Part shown: positions 9,913-20,954 of the stretch, piece by piece | Layout of the letters: every line of letters starts with the position of its first letter | How positions within the stretch are numbered: the stretch's first letter is position 1 | Assembly (NCBI RefSeq): GCF_011397635.1 | Contig: NC_064753.1 | Location: forward strand, 40,777,822 to 40,841,821 | From: Epinephelus fuscoguttatus | Lineage: Eukaryota > Chordata > Actinopteri > Perciformes > Serranidae | Reading direction: 5' to 3' | DNA: 64,000 bases | Notes under the pieces: model-generated | What the model was told of the DNA's origin: nothing | Seen by the model: only the letters and a program-made list of their open reading frames with translations | The model's database searches: none | Program-made: the position numbers and the translations under genes

Positions 9913-10684
9913 CATCACTACCATCGTCTGCATCAGAGGTTTATGTTCACGTGCTGTTCAAGTTGATAGTTCAGGCTTTGAATACATTAATGGAACATGT
10001 ATCATACTAAGGAACAACAAATGTTTTATCAAGCTTTATGATAAACTTTGACTCAACCATCTTTAATAAGTAAGCAATACTCAACATGGCCTGAGGACCA
10101 AATCTGGCCCCCAATAGGGTGCTGGGTGGCCTAATTCACAATAAAAATAAACTAAGTCACACAGGGAATTGTTTTGGTACTTTTAACATACATAAGGTGC
10201 CAGAGTGCAAAAAAAGCATCAAAATAGAGCTTGTTTATCAAAAAAAGTGCCAGTGGAGGATCCCTCGCCCCCGATAGAGCTCCTAGCTAAGCCCCTGATG
10301 TCTTAAAATCCTAGAAACGCCCCTGCATCCTAGAAACAAACATGTATGAGGCTTCTGCGACTGGCCCCTGGCCTTCTGTCATTTTGCAAAGTGTCTCTCA
10401 AGGCAAGCAAATTGAGTATCCTGGTCCTACACGCTTGGCACACAGGAGAAGTTTCAGTTCTCCAACCTCATCGATCGAAGCTACAAAAAAATCAGTTCAA
10501 GGTGCACACAGTTTAATATATTCAGCGTCATGTATATGTTTGGCTATGTTGCTCAGTTAGTTTGCTGTCACTGTCAAGTATCTGGTTAGTCACTCATTCT
10601 ACAGCAGAAAATGGCACTTCAGAATAAAAGCTCTGTGCTGGAAATTTACTGCACTTTAAAAAAAAAAAAAAAGTGTGTTTTTTG
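9913..10684. other. Lectin 3' UTR and repeat-derived flank
   Basis: No further exon is seen. About 10080-10320 is related in inverted orientation to 34915-35190 (shared 'GCACTTTTTGATAA'-type and 'GCATCAAAA…GAGCTTG(T/C)TTATCA' text), so part of the 3' flank is an old repeat. About 10425-10480 is a fragment of the repeat also seen at 395-480. Confidence 0.5.
10140..10145 (+). terminator. Candidate poly(A) signal of the lectin gene
   Basis: AATAAA, followed at once by a second AAATAAAC, lies 228 bases after the stop codon. It is the first clear signal downstream. No transcript evidence is available. Confidence 0.5.
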
Positions 10685-11080
10685 AGCCCAGTCTCACTCA
10701 AAAGGCATCAAAATCCAGCACTTGGGCAGTGACTTGTGATGTCAGAAACCAACAAAAGAAGGCATCCTTTAACATCAGCCATTATAGTTTAGCAGTGTCT
10801 GGTGGTGTCAGGGGGACAAGGACGAAAGTTAAGGTGGCAAAAATCCGTGTGGTGCAGGTGGGAGAGGTGGTGAATGGGTCCAACAAACACCGACTTTCAC
10901 CTGAGAGAGCGATGTTCGCGTCCTGTAAGATTCTAAAGCCAAACACTGTTCTTTTCTCCTAAACCTAACCATGTGTTTGTTGTTGAAAGGAAAAAAAGTC
11001 AATTAGCGGTGTTGTACCAACGTAGTGCGTTTATTGTGAAAGAGACTGTATGTATCTTGAAAGAAGAGAATTTGACACAG
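10685..11080. repeat. Dispersed repeat, copy A (paired with 45360-45690)
   Basis: This block aligns with 45360-45690 through 'GCCCAGTCTC(A/T)CTC', 'GCAGTGACTTGT', 'GTCAGAAACCAAC', 'GGGTCCAACAAACAC' and 'CATCCTGTAAGATTCTAAAG' (here CGTCCTG). It contains open-frame stretches, but none look like protein families I know. Confidence 0.65.
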
Positions 11081-11149
11081 TGTCCCAGAACGTCAACAAC
11101 CAACGCACCCGGGGTACCTTGCACGTCACATGTGGACGTGGAAAGGCCA

Positions 11150-11281
11150 TGACGAAGCACATTAATATGTGAGAGATTGTGTTGGTTTTTTACAAACTGT
11201 TCGCCAGTCACTTGCGGTCCATTCAGAAGGGACCCGTGACCCACTTTCGGACCGTGATCCACCAATTCGGAACCACTGCAC
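11150..11281. mobile_element. One end of a hAT-type element
   Basis: Read on the minus strand from about 11278, the sequence starts 'CAGTGGTTCCGAATTGGTGG' and continues through 'CTTCTGAATGGACCGCAAGT', closely matching the left end of the intact hAT MITE at 63363 ('CAGTGGTTCCCAACTGGTGG'; 'ATTCTGAATGGACTGCAAGT'). The partner end is not found nearby. Confidence 0.6.
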
Positions 11282-12380
11282 TAGAAATAAAGTTTCATAA
11301 ATTTTAACTCAAACATTCAATTGCAATAAACGATCAATAAAGTAGTTACCATTAACCAGTGGTAACAAAAAAACAATTATCCACTGATAAGGTGTTTTAG
11401 TGTGCTCAAAAAATCTTTACTAAAACAACCTGAAAACACAAGATGTTAAATGGCTGTTTTGAACAAGCGTTTCCTGGCAATCACTCATAATATGAGTAAA
11501 TGAGAGTAATGCAGATGTTACTGTAGTTGCCAGAATATTGTTTGTCAAGGTTTCATAAATAAGTGATGATCATCAAAAGTGTAAATCGTTTTAATTTTAA
11601 ATTTTAGGGAGTACTACTGCCTGAGTGCTCAACATTTAACACTTAACACTTCATAATATTTTGTAATGGTTATAGTTTATGGTTGCTGTAACTGTTAGTT
11701 TGCTCACGATATACATGTATATACATTTCCATATTTGTACAATGTTAACTCATAAACTTTCACAAAAAAACACATCCTGTGTGGTTTGTTATTCGGGTGG
11801 CCACGGTGCACTTTTCACACTCCTCAGCTGAGCAGAGATGGATGAAATGATTAACAGGGAAGCTGGCCGCTCCAAAAACACGTTCATAACTCACTGTGAA
11901 CCACGTCCATGTTGTAATGGAAACACTGGAGATGAAACTGATTCCTGTCACTGATCAGAGTGTTGCTGTGCAGAGAAACATACTCTCTGTAAATCACTGA
12001 AGTCAGCTGGAAGAGTATCAGTGTTGGCCGGCTCACACACACACACACTCGCACACTTGCACAGGGCATGTCCAGTATAACAGAAGCGTCAGCATGCAGA
12101 GGAGTTGATGTGATTACTGTCCTGCTGTCTTGGGGCTGATGAACAATAAGATTATGGTTTTTGAAACATAAAAATGAAATTAAAACAGGATATCTGGAAG
12201 GTATTTAAAGCTGTGAGCGCTGGCTCTCAACCTTAGCAGCTAATCTCTCACTGTGTTTAATGAAGCTGGCGGCTATTCAGTCATGAATGTTTCACAGATG
12301 TGTCATATGCTCATTATGAGTGAGCGATGGAAACCTTTCCAGGAAGGCAGAGTCGTAGAAACCCAGTCTCTCCCCCTGAA
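11282..12380. other. Intergenic DNA, no feature supported
   Basis: A/T-rich sequence with a short (CA)n run near 12034-12050. I see no exon, hairpin or repeat family that I can name. Confidence 0.5.
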
Positions 12381-12381
12381 T

Positions 12382-12382
<1 letters not shown>

Positions 12383-12434
<52 letters not shown>
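12383..12434. repeat. (GT)26 microsatellite
   Basis: An uninterrupted GT dinucleotide run of 52 bases. The apparent reading frames across it are products of the repeat. It is a likely polymorphic marker. Confidence 0.97.
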
Positions 12435-12437
<3 letters not shown>

Positions 12438-12979
12438 GGCATTAGGATTGCCTGTGAACGATGTGATTTAATTTCAGTCTGGTCAGTAGTTTTCAGAAAT
12501 TGTAAGGGGTGAATACGGGTGAAGTGGGACACTTTCTGGTAATTTACCATCTGCGTCATTTTTAATTATGATCTATTATCCAGCACTTATGATACAATTC
12601 TAAATAGCAGAGCTCACCATGCTTAACAGGAGACAGAAAGAAACTTAAGTCCAGGTAAAGCAAAAATAAATGTGCGTGGCTGTGTGGCAGCATTTCATTC
12701 TCATTGTTGAGTTGGTGACCCCTGCCCTGTACTTCGTTCAAACATAAAATCTCTATTTATTTATTTATTTACGTATTTATTTTATACTTTATTTTTTCAA
12801 GCCCATTTTCATATGTACAGCTTATTTGCTTTTCAAATCATTACAAAGAAATATTGATATTTGCTTTTTTTCCTGTTTGCCTTAAAGAATTTCATATACT
12901 TTGCTCATCATGTTTTTGTGTTTTCCATTATATGATGAATATCCCGTGTGTTCTTTATGTTTACTTTTTAAATAACTTC

Positions 12980-13255
12980 TTATTTGTAGATAGAAGAAGA
13001 GTCAATCTCATTTTTCCCTGAACATTTGCCACAATCGACTTTAAATGCATTGTATAGAAGTTTTTCTAAAGATAGAAGAGAGAGCACCTCCTTTAACCAC
13101 TGTAAGAATGATGGGGCTTTATTTGGCTTCCAGTTAAAAAGAATACGTCTGCGAGCCACCAGTGAGGCAGATGTTATGGCATTCATCTGCAGAGTTGTGA
13201 CCTTGCAATTTGGGGGGGAGGGATACCAAAATGGTGATGTGAAAATCAGGTTCAT
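12980..13255 (-). pseudogene. L1-like LINE fragment, C-terminal ORF2
   Basis: On the minus strand the translation contains 'ITSASLVARRRILFNWKPNK', then PSFLQWLKEVLSLLSLEKL. That resembles the C-terminal segment of fish L1-type reverse transcriptases (ARR.IL..WK…P.F.QWL). The fragment is short and flanked by unrelated sequence, so it is a dead copy. Confidence 0.6.
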
Positions 13256-13411
13256 TTTTTTAATTATTATTAATTATTATTATTGATTTTATAATATTTC
13301 CTCCCAAACTTCTGTTTGGTATGCATTTTCAATTTTTCCTAGTTATTTGGGATCAGTCGGACCTGATAAGTAAAATAAACTAAATATTGTCGACAATAAC
13401 AATATCACATT

Positions 13412-14008
13412 GTCCTCAAATAAGATGATAATCAAGTCTCAGTGTCCTCAAACGAGACAACAATAAAGTCCCAATGTCCTCAAACAAGATGATAATAAAG
13501 TCCCTATATCCTCAAACAAGACGATAATAAATTTCCACTGTCTTCAAACGAGACTATGTGCCAATGTCCTCAAATGCGACTACATCCCAGTGTCCTCAAA
13601 CGAAACAATAATAAAGTCTCAATGTCCTCAAACAAGACGATAATCCCAATGTCCTAAAATGCGACTACATCCCAGTGTCCTCAAACGAGACGACAATAAA
13701 GTCCCAATGTCCTCAAACAAGACGATAATAAAGTCCCAATGTCCTCAAACAAGACGATAATAAAGTCCCAATGTCCTCAAACAAGACGATAATAAAGTCC
13801 CAACGTCCTCAAACAAGACAACAATAAAGTCCCAATGTCCTCAAACCAGATGACAATAAATTCTCAACATCCTCAAACAAGATGATACTAAAGTCCCAGT
13901 GTCCTCATACGAGACAATAATAAAGTCCCAATGTCCTCAAACAAGACGATAATAAAGTCCCAGTGTCCTCATACGAGACGACAATAGAGTCCCAATGTCT
14001 TTAAATGA
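13412..14008. repeat. Minisatellite, about 20 units of 32 bp
   Basis: The unit is GTCCTCAAACAAGACGATAA followed by TAAAGTCCCAAT (32 bases). I count 20 units beginning with a GTCCTCAAA variant. At least two (near 13567 and 13652) are a 26-base variant reading AATGCGACTACATCCC. Units 11-13 are identical, while the outer units are more diverged. Most units contain AATAAA on the + strand. There are no unique spacers, so this is not CRISPR-like. Confidence 0.95.
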
Positions 14009-15080
14009 GTACATCCTAATTTACAGCATCTTAGCTTGTTATTGTTGCTAAAATTGGTCAGATTTGTTGCCATATCAAACTACAAACATTATTAATCATA
14101 AACAAGTTTCAATCTTGTCCACTTTTGTGTCGGGTTTAGACGGAGAGATGGCGGCCATCTTGTTTTTACATGGATTAATGTATTGTGCTCTTACTACCAC
14201 TAGATGGCACAAAAAAGTGTTCATGGACAAGGACAACAGGTCTAAGTTAAGCAAAATGAAGTATGAGGTCCAGTAAATCCAAACTGTGGACTCCAGGTGA
14301 GGTGCAGTTAGATACTCATTAGGTGACTCCCTCTGGCAGGCTGCTGACACACTGAGGATCATCCTCACTCTCTCACATTAGCATTCAACATGACACTGAA
14401 AAAATATCACTGACTTGTCTACAGCGCTAATGTTCCCAAAAAAATTTGAGCACAGAACCAAAAAGCCACCCTCTTCTGCTTAAACTCAGAGGCTGACTTA
14501 AAAGAGATCTGATGAAGCATGAAATCTGAACCGTGACCTTCCAGCTGGCTCAGAGACAGAGATGACCTTCAGCCAGTGGTGCTGCCTGCAGGACTGTGTG
14601 GTTCTATTGTCAGCAGCAACACAGCTAAAGCGGTCCATTCATTTGTTAAGGAGTCACATTTAAGTCTTTTTTTTAATTGTACGTCATTAGAAATTTGGTG
14701 CAAAGACATAAAGAAGCTTCGTATCAAGGGGACATTAACTGGATTAGAGAAGTTAAGCTCAAAATTGACCCGAGTAGTTAAAGGAGCTGACGTGACTCAT
14801 TCTTGCCTTGACCTTTGGAAAAGCTGATGTCAGAGTTTTGTTGTTTTGTTTGTTGATGCAGGCAGACACAGACCCTGCAGTCTACAGCTGTGCGATCTGA
14901 CAGAGAACCTCAGACCACATTCTGGTTCTGGGTCGCTGTCAGGAAACCCAAACATCTCAGTCACTCCGGCATTCTTGAAATTTATTACAGAAAAATGTTA
15001 AACATATGAGCTCACCATGTGGCCGTCTTCATTATCATCTTAACGACTGAAGGAAACAGGCTAATGCTGTGTCTTAAAGT
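14009..15080. other. Intergenic DNA, no feature supported
   Basis: I see no exon, convincing reading frame, repeat family or structured element in this stretch. Confidence 0.5.
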
Positions 15081-15470
15081 AGATACTTAGTAAGTTCCAG
15101 CGGTGGATGACGTACCTGAAGACATACTTGAGTTAAAGTAGAGAGATTTTACCAGGAAACTACTTTGGTAAAAGTTCAGGTCACCTATTCAAATATTACT
15201 TAAAGTTCTAAAGTATCTGTGGCCGGTTGCACAAAACACCCTAAGTTAAGATTTTCCTTAAGGTCTCAGTTAGGGTTGCACAAAACACTCTTAAATCTTC
15301 TCCTTAAGGTTTCCTTAAATCATTCACTTAAGTGTTTATGGTTTTCTCCTTGTCTTGGTCTTATACTTATATTAAGAAATTCCTGGACAATTGCACAAAA
15401 GACCTTAGCAACCAAAGCAATCTAAAACAAAACTTAAGGTACCTCTGACGTTATCTTAACTGCAACATGA
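15080..15470. repeat. Dispersed repeats with repeated TTGCACAAAA motif
   Basis: From about 15224 the sequence reads 'CCGGTTGCACAAAACACCCT', and the motif TTGCACAAAA recurs near 15274 and 15391, each followed by a CTTA/CTTAA-rich segment. I recall this as a common fish non-autonomous element. The stretch 15110-15215 resembles the 'AGTAAAGTAC' type repeat that resumes at 16390-16550, so the intervening DNA may have been inserted into it. Confidence 0.5.
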
Positions 15471-15882
15471 TGGAGTTTATGGTGATAAGTGAAAAAACTA
15501 ACACACCCTGGGGAGACAGTGCTGCGACCAGGAGAACCCAGCGGACATACTTTTGATTTTATACTTTAGAGTTGAATTAATTAATTTTTGTTGGGATTTT
15601 CCTACATTTGTTTTCTGTTTACTGGTATTTGAGGCTCAGATTTACTTTGTAGTCTGTACTTTCTATGATTGTATTCCTCCAGAAGTTTAATCTTTTACTC
15701 TTCTGACCAATATGGTTTACTTGTCTTCTGCCATTTTTTCACTATCTCAGTATAAGCCAGCTTTGTGAGTTTGATAACAGGCATCACAAGCTGTAAAATC
15801 AATCATCATTTTTTCTTGAAGGAAAACTTTTAAGGGATTCTGTGCACCTGTCCAAGTGTCTCAGCTAAGGAGAAATTAAGCC

Positions 15883-16330
15883 TTAAGTATCATAACCAGA
15901 CATCCCTTTCCCCAGCAACACTTTCCAGCTCCTCCTGTGGGACCCCAAGTTGTTTCCAGGCCAGATGAGAGATGTAATCCCTCCAGCGTGTTCTGGGTCT
16001 GCCCCGGGCCTCCTACCAGTGGGACGTGCCCGGAACACCTCCAACAAGAGGCACCCAGGAGGCATCCTGATCAGATGCCCGAACCACGTCAACTGACCTC
16101 TTTGGATGTGGAGGAGCAGTGGCTCTACTCTGAGCTCCCTCTGAATGCCCGAGCTCCTTACCCTATCTCTAAGACTGAGCCCGCATCACTGCAGAAGTTG
16201 CACCAAACTACCGATCCTTCTCACACTTCATTCTACCCTCACTTGTAAACAAGACCCCGAGATACTTACTTCCTCCCTTGAGGCATTAGCTCTCCCCCAA
16301 CCTGGAGGGGGGAATCCATCAGTGGCTAGG
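15883..16330 (-). pseudogene. Non-LTR retrotransposon relic, C-terminal end
   Basis: On the minus strand, residues 'TWFGHLIRMPPG', 'EVFRARPTGRRPG' and 'ITSLIWPGNNLG' match the pattern (R)WFGH(L/I)…RMPPGRLP.EVF.A.PTGRRP…W.DYIS.LAWERLG found at the end of many fish non-LTR reverse transcriptases. The frame is short and carries substitutions at conserved sites, so it is a decayed copy. I am not certain of the clade. Confidence 0.65.
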
Positions 16331-16550
16331 ACCACTGATTCACAAAACCTTCTGATTTTATTTTGTAGCAGCAAAGGCATGAAAATGCTTAGGACATAGA
16401 AATATATAGATACTGCAGTACAATACTTTGACTTTTACTTTTCCAATGCATAGAAATGTATTGGAGTACATTTTATTCAGAGGATTTAGTAGAGTAAAAG
16501 TGAAAGCTGACAAAAATATAAAAACTCAAGTAAAGTACAGATACTCCCAA

Positions 16551-16606
16551 AAATACTTAAATATTGTAACAAATCATCATTACATTGTTACAATATTTAA
16601 GTATTT
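16551..16606. repeat. Perfect 22-bp hairpin
   Basis: The arms 16551-16572 and 16585-16606 are exact reverse complements around a 12-base loop. The stem is A/T-rich and includes AATACTTAAATATTGTAAC. It directly abuts a diverged 'AAGTACAGATACTCCC' repeat, so it may be a terminal foldback of that element. Confidence 0.85.
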
Positions 16607-16619
16607 CTTAAATGACTTC

Positions 16620-17911
16620 CTTCAAAGTCAGTACAAGCCATGTAAACCTAAAGAAGCTGCAGGACTCTGGATTAGTGACCCTTTTTGTACTTTGCACCTT
16701 CTCGGCAGCGTTTTATTTCCACCTTATGTTGCAGGAAAGATTACCTTCCATCCAATGAGCTCTTATTTTCCACATTCTTCCTGTAACAGATTTAATGACA
16801 GCCCAAGCACATCCGAGCATCAGTCACTTGTTGCACTGAAACAAAGATGTACTCCTGAGGCGGTGTTTCCTTTCCAGGCTGTGTACCACCTCCAACACGC
16901 TCTATCAACTTTAACTTTCTCAGATTAGCTCTTGAATGCTCCTCCTTGACGTCACTCCCTTTAAATCCCATTCCCTCATCAGTCTGGATCGGATTGGCAG
17001 TGGCTGCGTTACTGCTTGTGACGCCGTCTTTTTGGGACAGCTGGCAACATTTACTTCAGTGAGAGAGACTGATGGGCTGTTTTGGCTCAGTGGGGGGAAC
17101 AGAGCTGAAATCTTTGGTTCCAAACTCAGACGGATGTTTTCAAATTGTATGTTAAACTTATTATATACCAGCAGAGCTGTCAACCTAACTGTGATTAAAT
17201 GTTAAATTACATACTGTAATGGATACGATGCAAAGGCAGCATGAAAGCAAACAAAGTGAGTGGAAAGAGCAGAGGCAGGTTCACTCCAGGTGACGTGAAC
17301 TGAGGAGACACATCTGCTCAAATTGAAAATGTTTCAAGTTCCACTGAAAAATTTTCATGACATGAAAAAGTTGTAAGACTCAACCAGACTACATTTCAGT
17401 TAAGGATGTCAGTTTAATATGAATAATTTATTATAGATTTACATGACTGTAAAGGAAAATTTGAGTGGTTAATTAATTTAAGCATATTTTTATTAAGATG
17501 AAGCCAAGAAAAAAAATTTTTTTCTCTGCCTGCCGCTGTCTTTGGTGTTATGACCGACAGAGGGCACCAAAAAATGTTGAAATTCTTTTAAAGGTACCTT
17601 GTGGAGTTTTTGACCATTAGTTGTGTTATGGAGTAACTTTTTGATTCTTGGGTTCCCACCATAACAGGATTTGGTTAGACTGCTGGAGTTTAAGGGGTGT
17701 AGTGCATCACCTGCAGCTCTTCATCTAACAGCTCACTGTGGCTGCTCCTGAAAATCAAATCTTCATGACAAACACATCTTTTTCCTCTGACTGCTTCACA
17801 GAACCCCCCCCCAAGACATGTTGGCAAAAATTGAATTTAAGTATGTTTTTTTTGGTGTGTAATCACCTTAAAATAAGAATTGTGTATTCGTTACCTTAGG
17901 GGGGTTCTCCT
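16620..17911. other. Intergenic DNA, no gene supported
   Basis: A 166-codon open frame overlaps the left part (16428-16928), but its composition is that of A/T-rich non-coding DNA and no domain is visible. The rest is unassigned. Confidence 0.5.
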
Positions 17912-18897
17912 CATAGACTGTATAAATATTGGACGAAGATACCGTGACATCACCCATTGGTTTGTGGGATGCCTTTTTGAAGCCTTGAGTTTGGAATTTT
18001 GGCTGTCGCTATATTGGGGGTTTTTTGGAGCCAGAAGTGACCATGTTTGGACAAGAGACTGAAGGTGTGGAGGAGCGAGGGTGTGATCTGACTTATAAGC
18101 CCCTTTTACACTGCCAGATTTTCGGCAAATTTTGGGCCGTTTTGCCGGCAAGCTGCGAGTGTTTAGACACACAGAGCCGGATTGGCGAGTTGATGCCCAA
18201 TTTTCCGCCGCACAGGGGTAAACATACTGAAAAAGAACAAGGCGCCCTTCCGCCACGGAAGGAGCTGTTGATGACGTCGCATGTGCGACCCACTGGTGGT
18301 GGATAAACAGGAAACAGCTGATAGCAGGAATTAGCGAGCAGCTAGTAGCAAGAGAAACGCAAACCTGACAGACACTGTAAAGATGAGCAACTGGTGAGAC
18401 AAGGAATTGCACGCCCTCCTTGCCTTCGCAAATGAAGAGGCCATCAGATGATGGGGCGGTGAAGGACAGACCGACTTATGAGAGAATCACCGAAGGACTG
18501 ACCAGCCGCGGCTTCCCTCCCACGTCACTGTTTACGTCACATGCTGAGCTACATGTTTTGTTACTTGCTCACGCCCTCCATTGCGCCGAAAAAGGCGCAT
18601 TCTGTATAAACAAAAGTAGGTAGGTGGCATTTTGCTGCACTCCCCGATTTTGTTTTTATACTGCCAATGCTGACAAAAGACTGATTGGGTTTTCCTGCAA
18701 ATTTGCACAGCTCCTGTTTAAAAAGGGCTACGTTGTGGTGAGGCCTTGCAGACAGCCTGTCACTCAAGCAGCCCCGCCCTTACGTATGCGTGACCTTGGG
18801 CCTTAAACAGGAGCTATAAAAAATGTATCTCCTCCGTACAGTCATGAATGCTAAAATAGTCTGAAGAGACCAAAACCGTCTTTTTTGTTCCAGGCTG
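17912..18897 (-). repeat. Dispersed repeat split by a Harbinger-like insertion (paired with 28055-28495)
   Basis: The outer parts, 17912-18097 and 18730-18897, are the two halves of one repeat, read on the minus strand. The same sequence is present uninterrupted at 28055-28495 on the + strand: 'TATGGTCACCTCTGGCTCC', 'ACTTGAGTGACAGG', 'CATGAC…CTGTAC(A/G)GAGG'. The interruption lies between CACAA and TCAGATC as judged from the intact copy at about 28301-28322. Confidence 0.75.
18098..18729 (+). mobile_element. Harbinger-like non-autonomous element with SANT/Myb remnant
   Basis: The ends are AGCCCCTTTTACAC at 18098 and its near complement GTTTAAAAAGGGCT at 18729, an inverted repeat of about 14 bases. 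Internally, from 18383, translation gives MSNW, a stop, then DKELHALLAFANEEAIR and, after a frame change, GAVKDRPTYERITEGLTSRG. That resembles the SANT/Myb-like protein carried by PIF/Harbinger transposons. The reading frame is broken, so it is not functional. The flanking TAA/TAC is at best a decayed 3-bp duplication. Confidence 0.6.
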
Positions 18898-20389
18898 TAA
18901 ACAGAGAGAGAGAGTTAGATACAGTGTGTCATTTTTTTATAAAACATGGCAACCATTCATGTCCTATTTATGGCCTAAAATGTTTGTATGTATGTATAGA
19001 TACATGTTCATAATTGGTTGGACAAACAACATGTGTGTACTCTTATTATATACATATGTACAGACATCTATTCTGTGGTTGGTGCTGAAGTACAGTACTT
19101 GCTGGTCACACTGCCTTTAAGAGCTTTTTTTATTTTTGTATTGTTCATTTTTGAGGGTGGGTGACTTTTGTTTGTGTTGCTTGCCATAAAACCTAAAAAT
19201 TTTTTTTCAAAAGTATATTTTACTTCAGTACATTTACAGATTGAAAATCTGTAAACTGCTGTGAATATTACCCAAAAATGATTAAATGTAGGCATGTTGA
19301 TGATCAACTTATTAGATAAATAAGGAGAGCAGGCCTAAAGCTGCAAATCAAGGAGCTTTCAGACATTACATGTTCACACAGGACAATAGCACATTGTGTG
19401 TATTGTGTGTGTTTTTGAACTGAACACCTCCTCTGGGGGAAATACTGGAGAAAGTGTTGAAGTTGGCGGACCGGGGGCGGCGGCTCTGTCCGTCACCATC
19501 AGCCTCTTGTGGAGCTGTTACAACAGTCAGACTGTGTTAAGTGCTGTGGGAGTGTAGCCGTGGCAACCGTTTTGTGGAGTGTTTGTGAGTGTTTCAAGGT
19601 CCCATGGGATTTGGGGGGGTGGGCGAGCGAGAACGAAAACAGTGTGTGTGCATGAGAGAGAGAAAGAGAGAGAGTGTAAATCAGTGTTGGCTGGAAATGC
19701 CTGTGTGACCTAATGCACATCTGTGTGTGTTGGACTGATATCTGGGGAGAGTTTTTAAAGAGGAAAGTTCTGTCTTTGTGTTCAGAGCACTGAGTCTCTT
19801 ATCTGAGTGTGTAAATACAAACAAACAAACAAACAGCAACGTGGGTGGCAGTGAGCCCTGATGATGCTCTGACAGTGGTGACACTCAGTATTTGGAGCTG
19901 GACGGAGCAGAGCGGCTCGTCGCCTCCTGCAGCTGCTCCTGTTCTGAGCTGCCATATCTTATTCATAACCCGTTGCACAGTAACCAGATCCAACAGAACT
20001 AATTATTCCTTCAGCCTCGTTCTCAGGCTGCTGCTCACATCTGAGTTTGATACACAACGGCTCCTGCTCTGATCTCAAGTTCCTATTTCACATCAGTTAT
20101 CTGATGGTTTTATACAGACTGATGATGTTATTTTAATTTGTGTTAACCAGACTCATAAAAGATGCATTCCAGGTGCCATGAAGATGCACAATAACTTACA
20201 GTTCTTATTTCATTTTTACATTGTTTTGTGAAATTCCTTTAAAATTAACATTTGTATTTTATTATCACTGTCTTAACCCTACAGATATGATTGTATGATA
20301 CTAATGGATCCTGCAGGTTTCTTTTGTTTTCTGCTTGTTTCTTGCAACAAATGTCCTTGGCTAAATGCAAGTGTTGCAATCTGCAGAAT
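18898..20389. other. Intergenic DNA, no gene supported
   Basis: A short stretch near 18926-18960 translates as FFYKTWQPFMSYL, similar to an L1-type ORF2 end, but it is too short to call. Around 19440-19990 the sequence is richer in G/C, with CpGs and a GAGAGA run. It might be an old promoter or enhancer, but no transcript signal supports that. Confidence 0.4.
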
Positions 20390-20600
20390 CTGTGAGAAGA
20401 AGAAGATATATTTTATCAATCCCAAAGGAGAAATTCAATTTTTTCACTTTGTTATCATATACTGTACACACAGGCCTGAAATATACACATGCACAAACAG
20501 GACCCATACATGCATTAAGTGCAGGGATGTCAGGGTGGGGGGCCTGCCCATGGGCGGGTGCCCTGGGCAGTTGGGTGATCGGTACCAAGTCCCTATGGAC
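20390..20600 (-). mobile_element. tRNA-SINE relic, truncated, reverse orientation
   Basis: On the minus strand this reads 'CTGCACTTAATGCATGTATG', 'GTCCTGTTTGTGCATGTG' and a tail ending 'TTGAATTTCTCCTTTGGGAT' then TGATAAAATA. It matches the 3' half of the fuller copy at 39505-39810. The tRNA-like head is missing. Confidence 0.75.
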
Positions 20601-20954
20601 TGAGCTTCTGTCACCCCAAATACACCAATGTTTGCAGTAATTGCTCTTACTGTTGTAAACACAACATTTAAACCTGGCCCCTCCTCCCCACACTGCTTTT
20701 CCATACACTGCAAGTCATTGTGGGGATATCACATTGGTTGTAGTGGAATAGCCGATACTTTAGCAAACTAACTAAGCTAACCGCCAGCACCTACCTGTCC
20801 AACATCCTCATACTCTCCTTCTGTGCTCGTCAGCAAAACTGAAAGTCAGCCCCAGATTCACTCTTTTGAATGAGCTTTGTGCACTTGTTGTTTCGTTCTG
20901 CTTTATTTGCTTTGTTTCTGTGTTGTGTCTGCAATTTTTTGTAGCTTCCACTTG

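Noticed and set aside
12314..12559. Frames rich in His-Thr or Cys-Val
   Set aside because: They are translations of the (GT)n microsatellite.
13412..14008. Regularly spaced repeats resembling a CRISPR array
   Set aside because: Units are contiguous 32-mers without unique spacers, and the context is a vertebrate genome.
15883..16092. Minus-strand frame as a host gene
   Set aside because: The WFGHLIRMPPG and PTGRRPG motifs are those of a retrotransposon end, so it is a relic.
16428..16928. 166-codon open frame, + strand
   Set aside because: It overlaps a dispersed repeat and a hairpin, has no domain or splice context, and its composition is non-coding.
17891..18412. 173-codon open frame, - strand
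   Set aside because: It is read through a high-copy repeat and part of the nested Harbinger-like insert in the wrong strand. No domain is visible.
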